Shown here one piece after another: positions 1 to 8,849 of a stretch of 38,962 nt of DNA. Below the pieces are notes generated by a model, which saw only the letters and a list, made by a program, of their open reading frames with translations, searched no databases and had not been told where the DNA came from. The position numbers and the translations under genes are program-made. Origin of the DNA: Oceanococcus sp. (lineage in GTDB: Bacteria; Pseudomonadota; Gammaproteobacteria; Nevskiales; Oceanococcaceae); NCBI GenBank assembly GCA_030147945.1, contig JASBUL010000045.1, positions 1 through 38,962 on the forward strand. The letters are read 5' to 3'. Each line of letters starts with the position of its first letter. The first letter of the stretch is position 1.

Positions 1-318
1 GGCCAGGTTCTGGCCAAGCCGGGCAGCATTCAGCCGCACACCAAGTTCGAATCCGAGGTGTACATCCTGAAGAAGGAAGAGGGTGGTCGTCACACGCCGT
101 TCTTCAAGGGATACCGTCCGCAGTTCTACTTCCGCACGACCTACGTGACGGGCGCGGTGGAACTGCCGGAAGGCACCGAGATGGTGATGCCTGGTGACAA
201 TGTGAACATGAAGGTTGAGTTGATCGCGCCGATCGCGATGGACGAAGGTCTTCGTTTCGCTATCCGCGAAGGTGGTCGCACTGTCGGCGCCGGAGTGGTT
301 GCCAAGATCATCGAGTAA
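1..318 (+). CDS. tuf: Elongation factor Tu, C-terminal part (partial at window start)
   Basis: The reading frame is open from base 1 and gives the last 105 residues of EF-Tu, the GTPase that delivers aminoacyl-tRNA to the ribosome. What is visible is beta-barrel domain 3, with landmarks such as [23 protein letters not shown] and [15 protein letters not shown], which are near-invariant in bacterial EF-Tu. The GTPase domain lies outside the window. Its position directly before rpsJ matches the str-S10 arrangement (rpsL-rpsG-fusA-tuf) of gammaproteobacteria. The last codons also appear to carry the -35 element of a promoter for the following operon. Identification is certain; only the 5' end is missing. 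Confidence 0.98.
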   Translation, partial: GQVLAKPGSIQPHTKFESEVYILKKEEGGRHTPFFKGYRPQFYFRTTYVTGAVELPEGTEMVMPGDNVNMKVELIAPIAMDEGLRFAIREGGRTVGAGVVAKIIE

Positions 319-327
319 AGTTATACT
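299..327 (+). promoter_or_regulatory. Candidate sigma-70 promoter for the S10 operon, inside the 3' end of tuf
   Basis: TTGCCA (299-304) and TATACT (322-327) are separated by exactly 17 bases; each box matches the consensus at five of six positions. The -35 lies in the last tuf codons and the -10 just after the tuf stop. Initiation would fall near 333-335, a few bases before a terminator hairpin. The -35 bases are partly fixed by conserved Val-Ala codons of tuf, so chance contributes, but the free -10 and ideal spacing make it a good candidate. Confidence 0.55.
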
Positions 328-340
328 AGCGGGCTCTACG

Positions 341-373
341 CGAGGGTGCGGTTTTCCGCACCCTCGTTTTTTT
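341..373 (+). terminator. Intrinsic terminator/attenuator between tuf and rpsJ
   Basis: A perfect 11-bp stem, CGAGGGTGCGG (341-351) with CCGCACCCTCG (356-366), closes on a TTTT loop and is followed by seven T (367-373). It would end tuf transcripts. It also lies downstream of the candidate promoter at 299-327 and only 11 bases before the rpsJ start, so transcripts of the ribosomal operon must read through it. This is why an attenuator role is likely. Confidence 0.85.
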
Positions 374-384
374 CGGTAAAGAAA

Positions 385-702
385 ATGACAACAGCTAATC
401 AGACCATTCGCATTCGCCTCAAAGCGTTTGATCATCGTCTCATTGACAAATCCGTTCGTGAGATCGTTGATACCGCCAAGCGCACCGGCGCGATTGTGCG
501 CGGCCCGATTCCCCTGCCCACCCGGCGGGAGCGCTACACCGTGCTGATTTCTCCGCATGTCAACAAAGACGCGCGCGACCAGTACGAAATCCGCACGCAC
601 AAGCGCCTGCTGGACATCGTTGAACCCACGGATAAAACCGTGGACGCGCTGTCCAAGCTGGACCTGGCAGCGGGTGTCGATGTGCAGATCAAACTGCAGT
701 AA
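385..702 (+). CDS. rpsJ: 30S ribosomal protein S10
   Basis: S10 is a 30S head protein and, as NusE, a partner of NusB/NusG in antitermination. The 105-residue product contains [34 protein letters not shown] and [13 protein letters not shown], matching the family along its length (E. coli 103 aa). The ATG at 385 is chosen because homologues begin a few residues before the IRIRLKAFD segment; an in-frame ATG at 346 lies inside the terminator stem and adds non-homologous residues. The ribosome-binding site is poor (GGTAAAG region). It is the first gene of the S10 cluster. Because S10 acts in antitermination, a terminator directly in front of its gene is notable. Confidence 0.98.
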   Translation: MTTANQTIRIRLKAFDHRLIDKSVREIVDTAKRTGAIVRGPIPLPTRRERYTVLISPHVNKDARDQYEIRTHKRLLDIVEPTDKTVDALSKLDLAAGVDVQIKLQ

Positions 703-712
703 GACAAAAAGG

Positions 713-803
713 CGGCCGTAAAGTCGGCCATTTAAAATTACTTCCGTTGTCTGTGAATTCGCAGACCGGAAAAACCATTTGGACTACCGCCCTGATGTGG
801 CGG
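713..803 (+). promoter_or_regulatory. Structured rpsJ-rplC leader with three hairpins
   Basis: The 120-base gap before rplC is the longest inside the ribosomal cluster; most others are under 40. It can form GGCCG/CGGCC (714-718/725-729), a longer stem of about 11 pairs with a TT bulge (742-754/761-771), and CCGCC/GGCGG (787-791/799-803). None has a strong T run, so they look like RNA structure rather than terminators. Control of rplC-rplD translation, for example by L4, is a guess; E. coli L4 control acts in a leader upstream of rpsJ instead. Confidence 0.4.
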
Positions 804-822
804 CAAGCAAGAGGTTGTACTC

Positions 823-1467
823 ATGCCAATCGGATTGATAGGCCGTAAGTGCGGTATGACGCGCGTGTTTACGGAAGCTGGCGAATCTGTGCCAGTGACC
901 GTGATCGAAGTGCTGCCGAACCGCGTAACGCGCGTAAAGACCGCAGAGACTGACGGTTATCGTGCCGTTCAGGTCACCACCGGAAGCATCAAGGCGAATC
1001 GCTTGACCAAGCCGCTCGCGGGCGAGTTCCGCAAGGCTGGTGTTGAAGCGGGTCGTGGCTTCTGGGAGTTCCGTCTCGACGAGAACGAAGGTGATGATCT
1101 TGCTGCCGGCAGCGAAATCACTGTGGATGCCCTGGCCGAAACCAAGCTGGTCGACGTTGTCGGTACCAGCATTGGTAAAGGCTTCGCGGGCGCCATCAAA
1201 CGTCATAACTTCTCCAGCCAGCGCATGTCGCACGGTAACTCGCTGTCGCATCGCGCGCCGGGTTCCATTGGTCAGAACCAGACGCCAGGGCGTGTTTTCC
1301 CGGGCAAGAAAATGGCCGGCCATCTGGGTAACGCGCGTCGCACGGTTCAGAACCTGGAAGTTGTGCGCGTTGATGCGGAGAAAAACCTGCTTTTGATCAA
1401 GGGTGGAGTGCCGGGCGCCAAGGGTGGCGATCTGGTTATCCGTCCTGCGGTCAAAGGCGCGGCTTAG
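823..1467 (+). CDS. rplC: 50S ribosomal protein L3
   Basis: L3 is an early-assembly 50S protein reaching towards the peptidyl-transferase centre. The 214-residue product (E. coli 209) starts with [13 protein letters not shown] and has [12 protein letters not shown] and, at about 147-156, [10 protein letters not shown], the loop whose glutamine is methylated by PrmB in E. coli. A GAGG element (811-814) precedes the ATG. The gene follows the structured leader and is 11 bases upstream of rplD, so it is probably co-translated with it. Confidence 0.98.
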   Translation: MPIGLIGRKCGMTRVFTEAGESVPVTVIEVLPNRVTRVKTAETDGYRAVQVTTGSIKANRLTKPLAGEFRKAGVEAGRGFWEFRLDENEGDDLAAGSEITVDALAETKLVDVVGTSIGKGFAGAIKRHNFSSQRMSHGNSLSHRAPGSIGQNQTPGRVFPGKKMAGHLGNARRTVQNLEVVRVDAEKNLLLIKGGVPGAKGGDLVIRPAVKGAA

Positions 1468-1478
1468 GCGGAAACATC

Positions 1479-2081
1479 ATGCAGTTGAATCTTCATATCG
1501 GTGGTGGATCTGTTGAGGTTGGCGACAAAGTCTTTGGCGCCGATTTCAATCAGGATCTCATTCATCAGCTGGTCACGGCCTACCAGGCCGGCGGTCGCGC
1601 TGGTACCAAGGCGGGCAAGAATCGTGCGGCGGTCAGCGGCGGGCGCAAGCCGTGGCGTCAGAAGGGCACGGGTCGTGCTCGCGCGGGCACCATTCGTTCC
1701 CCGATCTGGGTTGGTGGTGGTCAGGCGTTTGCCCTGCATCCCCGCGACTTCTCCCAGAAAATCAACAAGAAGCAGTGGCGTGCCGGGCTGCGTTCGATTC
1801 TGTCGGAATTGAACCGTCAAGAGCGTCTGCGTGTTGTGAAGGAAATCAACCTGCCGGACCACCGCACCAAGAGCGTAATCGCCTGGTTGTCGGGTGTTGC
1901 GGAAGGTCGCGTTCTGGTTGTTGATACCGAGCTGGGCGTGGAGCTCGAGCGTGGTGCCTCCAATCTGTGGAACATCGAGCTGTGCGAAGCGGCGCGCCTG
2001 AATCCGGCGGCGCTGGTTGGTGCGGATTACGTGGTGCTGACCGCGCGTGCGGCCGAAGCCCTGTCGGAGAGCTTGTCATGA
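1479..2081 (+). CDS. rplD: 50S ribosomal protein L4
   Basis: L4 binds 23S rRNA domain I and lines the exit tunnel; in E. coli it also represses its own operon by attenuation and by blocking translation. The 200-residue protein (E. coli 201) carries the extended-loop motif GGRKPWRQKGTGRARAGTIRSP at about 49-70, the part that reaches the tunnel, and the globular domain with LVVDTELGVE. Its stop overlaps the rplW start (ATGA), implying translational coupling. It is the natural candidate regulator of the two leader structures upstream. Confidence 0.98.
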   Translation: MQLNLHIGGGSVEVGDKVFGADFNQDLIHQLVTAYQAGGRAGTKAGKNRAAVSGGRKPWRQKGTGRARAGTIRSPIWVGGGQAFALHPRDFSQKINKKQWRAGLRSILSELNRQERLRVVKEINLPDHRTKSVIAWLSGVAEGRVLVVDTELGVELERGASNLWNIELCEAARLNPAALVGADYVVLTARAAEALSESLS

Positions 2082-2392
2082 ATGCTGCGCAGTCAGCTCA
2101 AGAGCGTGCCTTTCAGGTGCTGCTGGCACCGCTGGTGACAGAAAAATCCTCGCGTGTTGCGGAAGAAGGCAATGTTGTGGTCTTCGAAGTGGCGCGTGAT
2201 GCGAGCAAGCCGGAAATCCGCCGTGCCGTCGAAGGTCTGTTCGATGTCAAGGTGGCGGCCGTAACTACGGTCAATGTCAAAGGCAAGAGCAAACGTTTCG
2301 GGCGCAGCTTCGGCCGCCGCTCGGACTGGAAAAAAGCTTACGTGAAGCTGGCCGAAGGCCAGGAAATCGACTTCACGTCTGGCGTCAAGTAA
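2078..2392 (+). CDS. rplW: 50S ribosomal protein L23
   Basis: L23 sits at the tunnel exit and is the docking site for trigger factor and SRP. The 104-residue product (E. coli 100) has [11 protein letters not shown] near the N-terminus and the [20 protein letters not shown] beta-loop. The ATG at 2078 overlaps the rplD stop by four bases; an upstream in-frame ATG at 1967 would lie deep inside rplD and adds unrelated sequence, so it was rejected. The gene continues the standard S10 order, with rplB 28 bases downstream. Confidence 0.98.
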   Translation: MNAAQSAQERAFQVLLAPLVTEKSSRVAEEGNVVVFEVARDASKPEIRRAVEGLFDVKVAAVTTVNVKGKSKRFGRSFGRRSDWKKAYVKLAEGQEIDFTSGVK

Positions 2393-2420
2393 GCCCCGGA
2401 TCGTAAAGGGAATCTCAATA

Positions 2421-3248
2421 ATGGCCACTCAAAAAGCCAAACCGACTTCAGCAGGGCGGCGTCACGTCGTTCGCGTGGTCGGCCAGGACCTGTACAAGGG
2501 CCGGCCGCACCAGGCACTGGTCGAAAAGAAGTCGAAGACTGGCGGTCGTAACAACGCCGGCCGTATTACCACCCGTCATCGCGGTGGTGGTCACAAGCAG
2601 CGGTATCGCGTGATCGACTTCAAGCGCAACAAGGACGCGGTTGCCGCGGTTGTCGAGCGTATCGAATACGATCCGAACCGTACCGCCCATATCGCGCTGC
2701 TCAAGTACGCCGACGGCGAGCGTCGCTACATCATCGCGCCCAAGGGTGTGAAGGCTGGCGATTCGATCCGCTCTGGTTCCAGCGCGCCGATCAAGCCGGG
2801 CAACTGCATGCCGCTGGCCAACATTCCGCTGGGTAGCGTGGTGCATTGCATCGAGCTGCGCCCGGGCAAGGGTGCGCAGTTGGCGCGCAGCGCTGGCGCC
2901 GCGGTTCAGCTGGTTGCGCGTGACGGTGGTCATGCCACCCTGCGACTGCGCTCCGGTGAAATGCGCAAAGTGCCGGTCGAGTGCCGCGCCGTTATCGGCG
3001 AGTGCAGCAACGGCGAGCACAGCCTGCAGTCGCTGGGCAAGGCGGGTGCCAAACGCTGGCGTGGTGTTCGCCCGACCGTTCGCGGTGTGGCGATGAACCC
3101 GGTCGATCACCCGCACGGTGGTGGTGAAGGCCGTACCTCCGGTGGTCGTCATCCGGTCAGTCCGTGGGCGATGCCGACCAAAGGCTATCGCACCCGCAAG
3201 AACAAGCGCACCGACAACATGATCGTTCGCGATCGTCGTCGTAAGTAA
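2421..3248 (+). CDS. rplB: 50S ribosomal protein L2
   Basis: L2 is the highly conserved 50S protein required for subunit association and peptidyl-transferase activity. At 275 residues it matches E. coli (273). [20 protein letters not shown] (about 44-63) and the C-terminal [20 protein letters not shown] loop, with the functionally important histidine, are intact. The gene starts 28 bases after rplW and ends nine bases before rpsS. Nothing is unusual. Confidence 0.98.
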   Translation: MATQKAKPTSAGRRHVVRVVGQDLYKGRPHQALVEKKSKTGGRNNAGRITTRHRGGGHKQRYRVIDFKRNKDAVAAVVERIEYDPNRTAHIALLKYADGERRYIIAPKGVKAGDSIRSGSSAPIKPGNCMPLANIPLGSVVHCIELRPGKGAQLARSAGAAVQLVARDGGHATLRLRSGEMRKVPVECRAVIGECSNGEHSLQSLGKAGAKRWRGVRPTVRGVAMNPVDHPHGGGEGRTSGGRHPVSPWAMPTKGYRTRKNKRTDNMIVRDRRRK

Positions 3249-3257
3249 GGAGTCAGC

Positions 3258-3527
3258 ATGCCCCGTTCGATTCGTAAGGGTCCGTTTGTTGACCTGCACC
3301 TGGCCAAGAAAGTGGCGGAAGCCGCTGATGCCCGGGTTAAGCGTCCGATCAAGACTTGGTCGCGCCGTTCCATGGTGACGCCGGATATGGTCGGTCTGAC
3401 CATCTCCGTGCACAACGGTCGCCAGCACACGCCGGTGTATGTGTCCGAACAGATGGTCGGCCACAAGCTGGGTGAATTTGCACCGACGAGGACCTTCAAA
3501 GGTCACTCGGGTGATCGCAAGTCCTAA
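3258..3527 (+). CDS. rpsS: 30S ribosomal protein S19
   Basis: S19 lies in the 30S head beside S13 and contacts the A-site tRNA and 23S rRNA bridge. The 89-residue protein (E. coli 92) starts [15 protein letters not shown] and contains [20 protein letters not shown] and [10 protein letters not shown], all typical. AAGGAG (3247-3252) gives a strong ribosome-binding site. It stands in the usual place between rplB and rplV. Confidence 0.98.
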   Translation: MPRSIRKGPFVDLHLAKKVAEAADARVKRPIKTWSRRSMVTPDMVGLTISVHNGRQHTPVYVSEQMVGHKLGEFAPTRTFKGHSGDRKS

Positions 3528-3540
3528 GAAGGAATAAGCG

Positions 3541-3870
3541 ATGGCTACACAGGCTAAATTGAAACACGCCCGCATTTCGCCGCAGAAAGCGCGTCTGGTT
3601 GCTGACCAGATTCGTGGTATGCCGGTGGAGAAGGCACTGCAACTGCTGACGTTCAGCAGCAAGAAAGGCGCCGACATCATCAAGAAGGTGTTGGACTCGG
3701 CGATTGCCAATGCGGAAAACAACGACGGCGCGGATGTTGACGAGCTGAAGGTCGCTGAGATCTTCGTCGACGGCGCGACGCCTCTGAAACGGATCAAAAC
3801 GCGAGCCAAGGGTCGCGCCGACCGCATCATGAAGCGATCCAGCCACATCACCATCCGGGTCGCGGAGTAA
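3541..3870 (+). CDS. rplV: 50S ribosomal protein L22
   Basis: L22 binds 23S rRNA and, with L4, forms the constriction of the exit tunnel through a long beta hairpin. The 109-residue product (E. coli 110) has [17 protein letters not shown] near the N-terminus and the hairpin region [18 protein letters not shown] at about 80-97. Changes in this hairpin give macrolide resistance in other species; the hairpin here has ordinary length. AAGGAATAAGCG precedes the ATG. Confidence 0.98.
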   Translation: MATQAKLKHARISPQKARLVADQIRGMPVEKALQLLTFSSKKGADIIKKVLDSAIANAENNDGADVDELKVAEIFVDGATPLKRIKTRAKGRADRIMKRSSHITIRVAE

Positions 3871-3879
3871 GGAAGACAA

Positions 3880-4545
3880 ATGGGTCAGAAAATCCAACCC
3901 GTAGGCTTTCGCCTGGGAGTGACCTCCGAATGGTCCTCCGTCTGGTATGCCGAGAAGGGTGAATACCGCAAGAATCTGAACGAAGATCTGAAGCTGCGTG
4001 ATTTCATTCGCGCCAAGCTGAAGAATGCTTCGGTCAGCCGTGTTCAGATCGACCGTCTGGCTGGCAAGGTTTCCGTGACTGTGCACACCGCGCGTCCGGG
4101 TATCGTGATCGGCAAGAAGGGCGAGGACATCGAAAAGCTGCGCCAGGCCGTGCAGGGCATGGTCGGTATGCCGGTCAAGCTGTCTGTTGAAGAAATCCGC
4201 AAGCCGGAACTGGACGCCTATCTGGTCGCCGAGTCGGTGGCTCAGCAGCTCGAGCGCCGCATCATGTTCCGTCGGGCCATGAAGCGCGCCGTGTCCAATG
4301 CGATGCGTCTGGGTGCTGGCGGTATCAAGATCGAAGTGTCCGGTCGTTTGAACGGTGCTGAAATCGCGCGTACCGAATGGTATCGCGAAGGTCGTGTGCC
4401 GCTGCATACCCTGCGCGCTGATGTCGACTACGGCCTGGCGGAAGCCAAGACCACCTACGGCATTATCGGTATCAAGGTGTGGGTGTTCCGCGGTGAGGTC
4501 TTCGAAGGCCAGAGCGAAAACACCAGCCGTGAAGCGGCCGCCTAA
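3880..4545 (+). CDS. rpsC: 30S ribosomal protein S3
   Basis: S3 forms part of the mRNA entry tunnel and helicase centre on the 30S subunit. The 221-residue protein (E. coli 233) starts [13 protein letters not shown], has the KH-domain GxxG motif in [17 protein letters not shown] (about 69-85), and a C-terminal domain ending in [16 protein letters not shown]. The C-terminal tail is shorter than in E. coli, which is common. It begins nine bases after rplV and ends 13 bases before rplP. Confidence 0.98.
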   Translation: MGQKIQPVGFRLGVTSEWSSVWYAEKGEYRKNLNEDLKLRDFIRAKLKNASVSRVQIDRLAGKVSVTVHTARPGIVIGKKGEDIEKLRQAVQGMVGMPVKLSVEEIRKPELDAYLVAESVAQQLERRIMFRRAMKRAVSNAMRLGAGGIKIEVSGRLNGAEIARTEWYREGRVPLHTLRADVDYGLAEAKTTYGIIGIKVWVFRGEVFEGQSENTSREAAA

Positions 4546-4558
4546 GGAGTCATAAGTC

Positions 4559-4972
4559 ATGATGCAGCCGAAGCGGACAAAATTCCGCAAACAGCAAAAA
4601 GGCCGTAACCGTGGCCTGGCCCAGAATGGCAACGCCGTGTCGTTTGGCGAGTACGGGCTCAAGGCCATCGGTCGTGGTCGTGTGACCGCGCGACAGATTG
4701 AGGCCGCCCGTCGTGCCATGACCCGTCACATCAAGCGTGGCGGAAAAATCTGGATCCGTATTTTCCCGGACAAGCCGATCAGCAAAAAGCCGATCGAAGT
4801 GCGTATGGGTAAAGGTAAGGGCAACGTCGAGTACTGGGTCGCGCAGATCCAGCCCGGCAAGATGCTCTACGAAATGGAAGGTGTCGGTGAAGATGTTGCA
4901 CGCGAGGCGTTCCGCCTGGCCGCAGCCAAACTGCCGATCAAGACTGTATTTGTTAATCGGACGATCCTGTGA
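4559..4972 (+). CDS. rplP: 50S ribosomal protein L16
   Basis: L16 organises the A-site and central protuberance of the 50S subunit. The 137-residue product (E. coli 136) begins [19 protein letters not shown], aligning with MLQPKRTKF of E. coli, so the first of two adjacent ATGs is used; AAGGAG lies nine bases upstream. The segment [13 protein letters not shown], which includes the arginine hydroxylated by YcfD in E. coli, is present. The stop overlaps the next start by one base. Confidence 0.98.
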   Translation: MMQPKRTKFRKQQKGRNRGLAQNGNAVSFGEYGLKAIGRGRVTARQIEAARRAMTRHIKRGGKIWIRIFPDKPISKKPIEVRMGKGKGNVEYWVAQIQPGKMLYEMEGVGEDVAREAFRLAAAKLPIKTVFVNRTIL

Positions 4973-5166
4973 TGAAGGCCAGTGAACTTCGTGACAAGGG
5001 CGCTGAAGATCTCGCCGCTGAGCTGGTTGCTCTGCGCCGCGAGCAGTTCAATCTGCGCCTGCAGCTGGCCACCGGCCAGTCCATGAAAAGCCATCGGGTG
5101 CGTGAAGTCCGCCGCGAGATCGCGCGGGTTAAAACCATCCTGAATGAGAAAGGACGTCAGGCATGA
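4972..5166 (+). CDS. rpmC: 50S ribosomal protein L29
   Basis: L29 is a small helical protein beside L23 at the tunnel exit. The 64-residue product (E. coli 63) has [17 protein letters not shown], the family signature [14 protein letters not shown] and [15 protein letters not shown]. The ATG at 4972 shares a base with the rplP stop (TGATG); a GTG one codon earlier is an alternative, but the ATG fits the family start MKAxELR better. Its stop overlaps rpsQ (ATGA). Confidence 0.97.
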   Translation: MKASELRDKGAEDLAAELVALRREQFNLRLQLATGQSMKSHRVREVRREIARVKTILNEKGRQA

Positions 5167-5429
5167 GCCAGAGTGAAAAAGGCGCCCCGCGTTTGATGGG
5201 CACGGTCACCAGCAACAAGATGGACAAAACCATCACGGTTCTGGTTGAGCATCGTGAAAAACATGCGCTGTATGGCAAGTACATCTCGCGTTCGCACAAG
5301 GTGCACGCGCACGACGAGAGCAACGACTGTCAGATCGGCGATCGCGTTACGGTCGTGCAATGCCGCCCGCTGTCCAAGTCCAAGACCTGGAAGCTGGTCG
5401 AGATTGTCGAGCGTGCTGGTCTGGAGTAA
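5163..5429 (+). CDS. rpsQ: 30S ribosomal protein S17
   Basis: S17 is a primary 16S rRNA-binding protein with an OB fold. The 88-residue protein (E. coli 84) contains [38 protein letters not shown] and [17 protein letters not shown]. It starts within the rpmC stop (ATGA) and ends six bases before rplN. In E. coli this gene closes the S10 operon and a spc promoter follows; here the gap is too small for a separate promoter unless one lies inside rpsQ. Confidence 0.98.
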   Translation: MSQSEKGAPRLMGTVTSNKMDKTITVLVEHREKHALYGKYISRSHKVHAHDESNDCQIGDRVTVVQCRPLSKSKTWKLVEIVERAGLE

Positions 5430-5435
5430 CGGAAA

Positions 5436-5801
5436 ATGATTCAGACAGAAACTGTATTGCTGGCTGCTGATAACAGCGGCGCGCGAAAGGTTCAGTGCAT
5501 CAAGGTGCTGGGCGGCTCGCATCGGCGCTACGCCAATGTTGGCGATGTCATCAAGGTCAGCGTCAAGGACGCTATCCCGCGTGGCAAGGTCAAGAAAGGT
5601 GAAGTGCACAACGCGGTTGTCGTGCGCACCCGCCACGGCGTGCGTCGCCCGGATGGTTCGTTGATTCGTTTCGACACCAACGCGGCGGTGCTGTTGAGCT
5701 CCAAGCTGGAGCCGATCGGCACGCGTATTTTTGGCCCAGTGACGCGCGAACTTCGTGAGAAGTACATGCGCATCATCTCGCTGGCTCCGGAGGTTTTGTA
5801 A
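5436..5801 (+). CDS. rplN: 50S ribosomal protein L14
   Basis: L14 lies at the 50S interface, forms bridge B8 and binds the silencing factor RsfS. The 121-residue product (E. coli 123) has [32 protein letters not shown] and [19 protein letters not shown]. It begins six bases after rpsQ, with a GGAAA element in the gap, and directly abuts rplX. It opens the spc part of the cluster. Confidence 0.98.
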   Translation: MIQTETVLLAADNSGARKVQCIKVLGGSHRRYANVGDVIKVSVKDAIPRGKVKKGEVHNAVVVRTRHGVRRPDGSLIRFDTNAAVLLSSKLEPIGTRIFGPVTRELREKYMRIISLAPEVL

Positions 5802-6116
5802 ATGAACCGTATCCGTAAAGGTGATGACGTGGTCATCACGGCTGGTCGCGACAAAGGTCGTCGCGGCACGGTCATCGGCGTGCGTGATGACCAGCGTCTG
5901 CTGGTTGAAGGCGTGAACATCGTCAAGAAGCACGTCAAACCGAATCCGAATCAGGGTGTGCAGGGCGGTATCGTCCAGCAGGAAGCTCCGATTCATGTGT
6001 CCAATGTGATGCTGTACAACCCCAAGACCGAAAAAGCTGACCGCGTCAGCTACAAGGTTGTCGACGGGGTCAAGCAGCGTGTTTATCGCTCCACCGGCGA
6101 CGTGGTCGGGGGCTAA
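5802..6116 (+). CDS. rplX: 50S ribosomal protein L24
   Basis: L24 is one of the two initiators of 50S assembly and carries a KOW motif, seen here as IRKGDDVVITAGRDKGRRG near the N-terminus. The C-terminal part has APIHVSNVMLYNPKTEKADR. Its 104 residues equal the E. coli length. The ATG directly follows the rplN stop; the ribosome-binding site GGAGG (5788-5792) is inside rplN. Three bases separate it from rplE. Confidence 0.98.
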   Translation: MNRIRKGDDVVITAGRDKGRRGTVIGVRDDQRLLVEGVNIVKKHVKPNPNQGVQGGIVQQEAPIHVSNVMLYNPKTEKADRVSYKVVDGVKQRVYRSTGDVVGG

Positions 6117-6119
6117 GAT

Positions 6120-6656
6120 ATGTCGAATTTGCAGACTCTTTATCGCGACAAGCTCGCTACGGAAATCCAGCAGAAACTGGACTGCCCGGTCATGGCGACC
6201 CCGCGCATCACCAAAATCACGGTGAACATGGGCTTGGGCGAAGCGGTGGCCGACAAGAAGATCATCGAACATGCGGTGGCTGATCTGACCAAAATCACCG
6301 GTCAGAAGCCGCAGGTTCGCCTGGCTCGTAAATCGGTGGCTGGCTTCAAGATCCGTGACGGCTGGCCCGTTGGTGCGCGCGTGACCCTGCGTCGCGAACG
6401 CATGTACGAGTTCCTCGAGCGTCTGATCGTGATCGCGTTGCCGCGTATCCGTGACTTCCGTGGCCTGAATCCGAAGTCGTTCGACGGCAAGGGCAACTAC
6501 AGCCTGGGCGTGACCGAGCAGATCATCTTCCCGGAGATCGATTACGACAAGGTCGACCGCCTGCGCGGTATGGACATCACGATCACCACGTCGGCACGCA
6601 ACGACGAAGAAGGGCGGGCACTGCTTGATGCATTCAAGTTCCCGTTCCGCAAGTAA
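6120..6656 (+). CDS. rplE: 50S ribosomal protein L5
   Basis: L5 binds 5S rRNA and forms bridge B1b with S13. The 178-residue product (E. coli 179) contains [34 protein letters not shown] and [17 protein letters not shown]. In E. coli the spc operon is repressed by S8 binding at the rplX-rplE junction; only three bases separate the genes here, and I could not confirm an S8-site fold by eye. The gene is otherwise ordinary. Confidence 0.98.
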   Translation: MSNLQTLYRDKLATEIQQKLDCPVMATPRITKITVNMGLGEAVADKKIIEHAVADLTKITGQKPQVRLARKSVAGFKIRDGWPVGARVTLRRERMYEFLERLIVIALPRIRDFRGLNPKSFDGKGNYSLGVTEQIIFPEIDYDKVDRLRGMDITITTSARNDEEGRALLDAFKFPFRK

Positions 6657-6665
6657 GGCGTAGAT

Positions 6666-6971
6666 ATGGCTAAGAAAAGCATGGTGGCGCGCGAGAACAA
6701 ACGCGCAAAGCTGGCCGCAAAATTCGCGGCGAAACGGGCTGAGATCAAAGCACGGATCAAGGACCCGAATGCAAGTTTTGAAGACCGTTATCAAGCGGTT
6801 CAGGAGCTGCAGGCTTTGCCGCGCGACTCCGCTCCGGTACGCGGCCAGAATCGTTGTGAGCTGACCGGTCGTCCGCACGGGTATTACCGTCGGTTTGGCC
6901 TGGCGCGCAACAAGCTGCGTGAACACACCATGCGGGGCGAAGTCCCCGGTCTGAAGAAATCCAGTTGGTAA
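6666..6971 (+). CDS. rpsN: 30S ribosomal protein S14 (zinc-free type)
   Basis: S14 binds the 16S 3' domain beside S3 and S10. The 101-residue long form carries a single Cys in [20 protein letters not shown] and lacks the paired CxxC motifs of the short zinc-binding form, so this is the zinc-independent paralogue. It ends in [12 protein letters not shown], as in E. coli. Because the cluster L36 keeps its zinc ligands while S14 does not, zinc-responsive paralogue exchange, if it exists here, would involve L36 rather than S14. Confidence 0.98.
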   Translation: MAKKSMVARENKRAKLAAKFAAKRAEIKARIKDPNASFEDRYQAVQELQALPRDSAPVRGQNRCELTGRPHGYYRRFGLARNKLREHTMRGEVPGLKKSSW

Positions 6972-6996
6972 CAACCGGGGATATCGGTAACTAAAT

Positions 6997-7392
6997 ATGA
7001 GTATGACTGATCCCATCTCGGACATGCTGACCCGCATCCGCAACGGCCAGGCCGCGCGGTTGACCGAGGTCTCGATGCCGAGCTCGAAAGTTAAGAAAGC
7101 GATTGCACAGGTTCTGCTGGACGAGGGCTATATCAATGCCTTCAACAGTCAGAAGGACGGTGCCAAGGAAACCTTGAACATTGAGCTCAAGTACTTCCAG
7201 GGCAAACCGGTCATTGATCTGTTGCAACGTGTGAGCAAGCCGTCGCTGCGGATCTACAAGAGCCGTGACGAATTGCCGCAGGTCTTGGGTGGCCTGGGCG
7301 TGGCGATTGTTTCCACCTCCACCGGTGTTATGGCGGATCGCCAGGCACGCGCCAACGGCCAGGGCGGTGAAGTCCTGTGCATCGTGGCGTAA
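6997..7392 (+). CDS. rpsH: 30S ribosomal protein S8
   Basis: S8 binds helix 21 of 16S rRNA and is the translational repressor of the spc operon in E. coli. The 131-residue product (E. coli 130) starts [20 protein letters not shown], has [20 protein letters not shown], and ends in the conserved segment [21 protein letters not shown] 25-base gap follows rpsN; the upstream GGGGATATCGG gives a weak ribosome-binding site. Confidence 0.98.
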   Translation: MSMTDPISDMLTRIRNGQAARLTEVSMPSSKVKKAIAQVLLDEGYINAFNSQKDGAKETLNIELKYFQGKPVIDLLQRVSKPSLRIYKSRDELPQVLGGLGVAIVSTSTGVMADRQARANGQGGEVLCIVA

Positions 7393-7401
7393 GGAGTCGA
7401 C

Positions 7402-7932
7402 ATGTCACGTATTGCAAAATATCCGATTGAGCTTCCCAAGGGCGTCGAAATCAAGGTCGACGGCCAGGAAGTCACCGTTAAGGGCAGCAAGGGCCAGATG
7501 GCGCTGACGCTCAATGACGGTATCGAACTGGCTGTTGAAGGCAATGTGGTGCGTATCGCCGATGCAAGCATCGAGCGCAACGCCGCCATGTCGGGCACGA
7601 CCCGTGCGTTGCTGGCCAACATGACGCAGGGCGTCAGTGCCGGTTTTGAACGCAAGCTGGAGCTGGTTGGCGTGGGTTATCGTGCTCAGGCACAGGGCAA
7701 GAACCTGAACCTGACGCTGGGTTTCTCGCATCCGGTGGTTTACGAGCTGCCGGAGGGCGTGACCGCGGAAACGCCGAGCCAGACCGAAATCATTCTCAAG
7801 GGTTCGGACAAGCAGGTGCTTGGCCAGGCCGCAGCAGAAATTCGCGCGTATCGTCCGCCGGAGCCTTACAAGGGCAAGGGCGTGCGCTATGCCGAAGAGT
7901 ATGTGCGCCGTAAAGAAGCCAAGAAGAAATAG
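7402..7932 (+). CDS. rplF: 50S ribosomal protein L6
   Basis: L6 lies near the factor-binding site of the 50S subunit. The 176-residue protein (E. coli 177) has two related domains; visible signatures include [18 protein letters not shown] in the first and the C-terminal [19 protein letters not shown] in the second. AAGGAG (7391-7396) precedes the ATG. It lies nine bases after rpsH and 21 before rplR. Confidence 0.98.
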   Translation: MSRIAKYPIELPKGVEIKVDGQEVTVKGSKGQMALTLNDGIELAVEGNVVRIADASIERNAAMSGTTRALLANMTQGVSAGFERKLELVGVGYRAQAQGKNLNLTLGFSHPVVYELPEGVTAETPSQTEIILKGSDKQVLGQAAAEIRAYRPPEPYKGKGVRYAEEYVRRKEAKKK

Positions 7933-7953
7933 TCCGGGAAGGATTGAGTCGAA

Positions 7954-8307
7954 ATGGACAAGAAAATTGCTCGTCAGCGTCGTGCTCGCAAGGCGCGTGC
8001 AAAGATTCACGAGTTGGAAGTGCATCGCCTGTGCATTCACCGCACGCCGCGCCATATTTATGCCCAGCTGATCGAGCCGGAAAGTGGTCGGACTCTGGCG
8101 TCCGCATCGACACTGCAGAGTGATGTGCGCGATGGCCTGAAGAACACCGGCAATGTTGAAGCTGCACGCAAAGTTGGCGCGCTGATTGCTGCCAAGGCCA
8201 AGGAACTGGGTGTTGAAACGGTTGCTTTCGACCGTGCCGGTTTCCGTTACCACGGCCGTGTTCAGGCACTGGCTGACGCCGCTCGCGAAGGCGGGCTTCA
8301 GTTCTAA
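7954..8307 (+). CDS. rplR: 50S ribosomal protein L18
   Basis: L18 binds 5S rRNA with L5 and L25 in the central protuberance. The 117-residue product equals the E. coli length. The basic N-terminus ([16 protein letters not shown]) is followed by [20 protein letters not shown] and the C-terminal [26 protein letters not shown] lies about 12 bases upstream of the ATG. Order rplF-rplR-rpsE is standard. Confidence 0.98.
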   Translation: MDKKIARQRRARKARAKIHELEVHRLCIHRTPRHIYAQLIEPESGRTLASASTLQSDVRDGLKNTGNVEAARKVGALIAAKAKELGVETVAFDRAGFRYHGRVQALADAAREGGLQF

Positions 8308-8319
8308 GGAATCACAGTT

Positions 8320-8838
8320 ATGGCGAAGACAGACAACGAAGCTCAAAGCGATCTGCAAGAGAAGCTGGTCGCGGTCAATCGCGTGGCCAAGGTGGTCAAG
8401 GGTGGCCGGATTTTCAGTTTCACCGCGCTGACCGTGGTTGGCGATGGCGCCGGTCGGGTTGGTTATGGCTACGGCAAGGCACGTGAAGTGCCGGTGGCGA
8501 TCCAGAAGGCGATGGAAAAAGCCCGTCGCAACATGGTTGATGTGCGCCTCAAAGGCGACACCGTGCAGCACAAGGTGATCGGTCGTCACGGTGCCACCCA
8601 GGTGGTTATCCGTCCGGCGTCCGAAGGTACCGGTGTTATTGCTGGTGGTGCGATGCGTGCGGTTATGGAAGTGGCTGGCGTGCAGAACGTCCTGGCCAAA
8701 TCCTACGGCTCACGCAATCCGATCAACGTGGTGCGTGCCACGGTCAACGGTCTGACCTCGATCTACGACCCTGAGTACATCGCCGCCAAGCGTGGCAAGA
8801 AAGTGGCCGAGTTGCTCGGCGACTCGTCCGCTGCCTGA
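8320..8838 (+). CDS. rpsE: 30S ribosomal protein S5
   Basis: S5 helps maintain decoding accuracy and forms the mRNA entry site with S3 and S4. The 172-residue protein (E. coli 167) has [40 protein letters not shown] and [17 protein letters not shown], covering both the double-stranded-RNA-binding-like domain and the C-terminal domain. The VVKGGR loop affected in spectinomycin-resistant strains of other species is unaltered in appearance. Confidence 0.98.
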   Translation: MAKTDNEAQSDLQEKLVAVNRVAKVVKGGRIFSFTALTVVGDGAGRVGYGYGKAREVPVAIQKAMEKARRNMVDVRLKGDTVQHKVIGRHGATQVVIRPASEGTGVIAGGAMRAVMEVAGVQNVLAKSYGSRNPINVVRATVNGLTSIYDPEYIAAKRGKKVAELLGDSSAA

Positions 8839-8849
8839 GGACTGGTGTC

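Noticed and set aside
2448-3854. Long open frame on the - strand opposite rplB-rpsS-rplV (468 codons)
   Set aside because: It is antisense to three certain ribosomal genes and its protein has no recognisable motifs; GC-rich codon bias leaves the opposite frame open.
5157-7043. Very long open frame on the - strand opposite rpsQ to rpsN (628 codons)
   Set aside because: Spans six ribosomal genes in antisense; explained by codon bias, with no start signal or domain.
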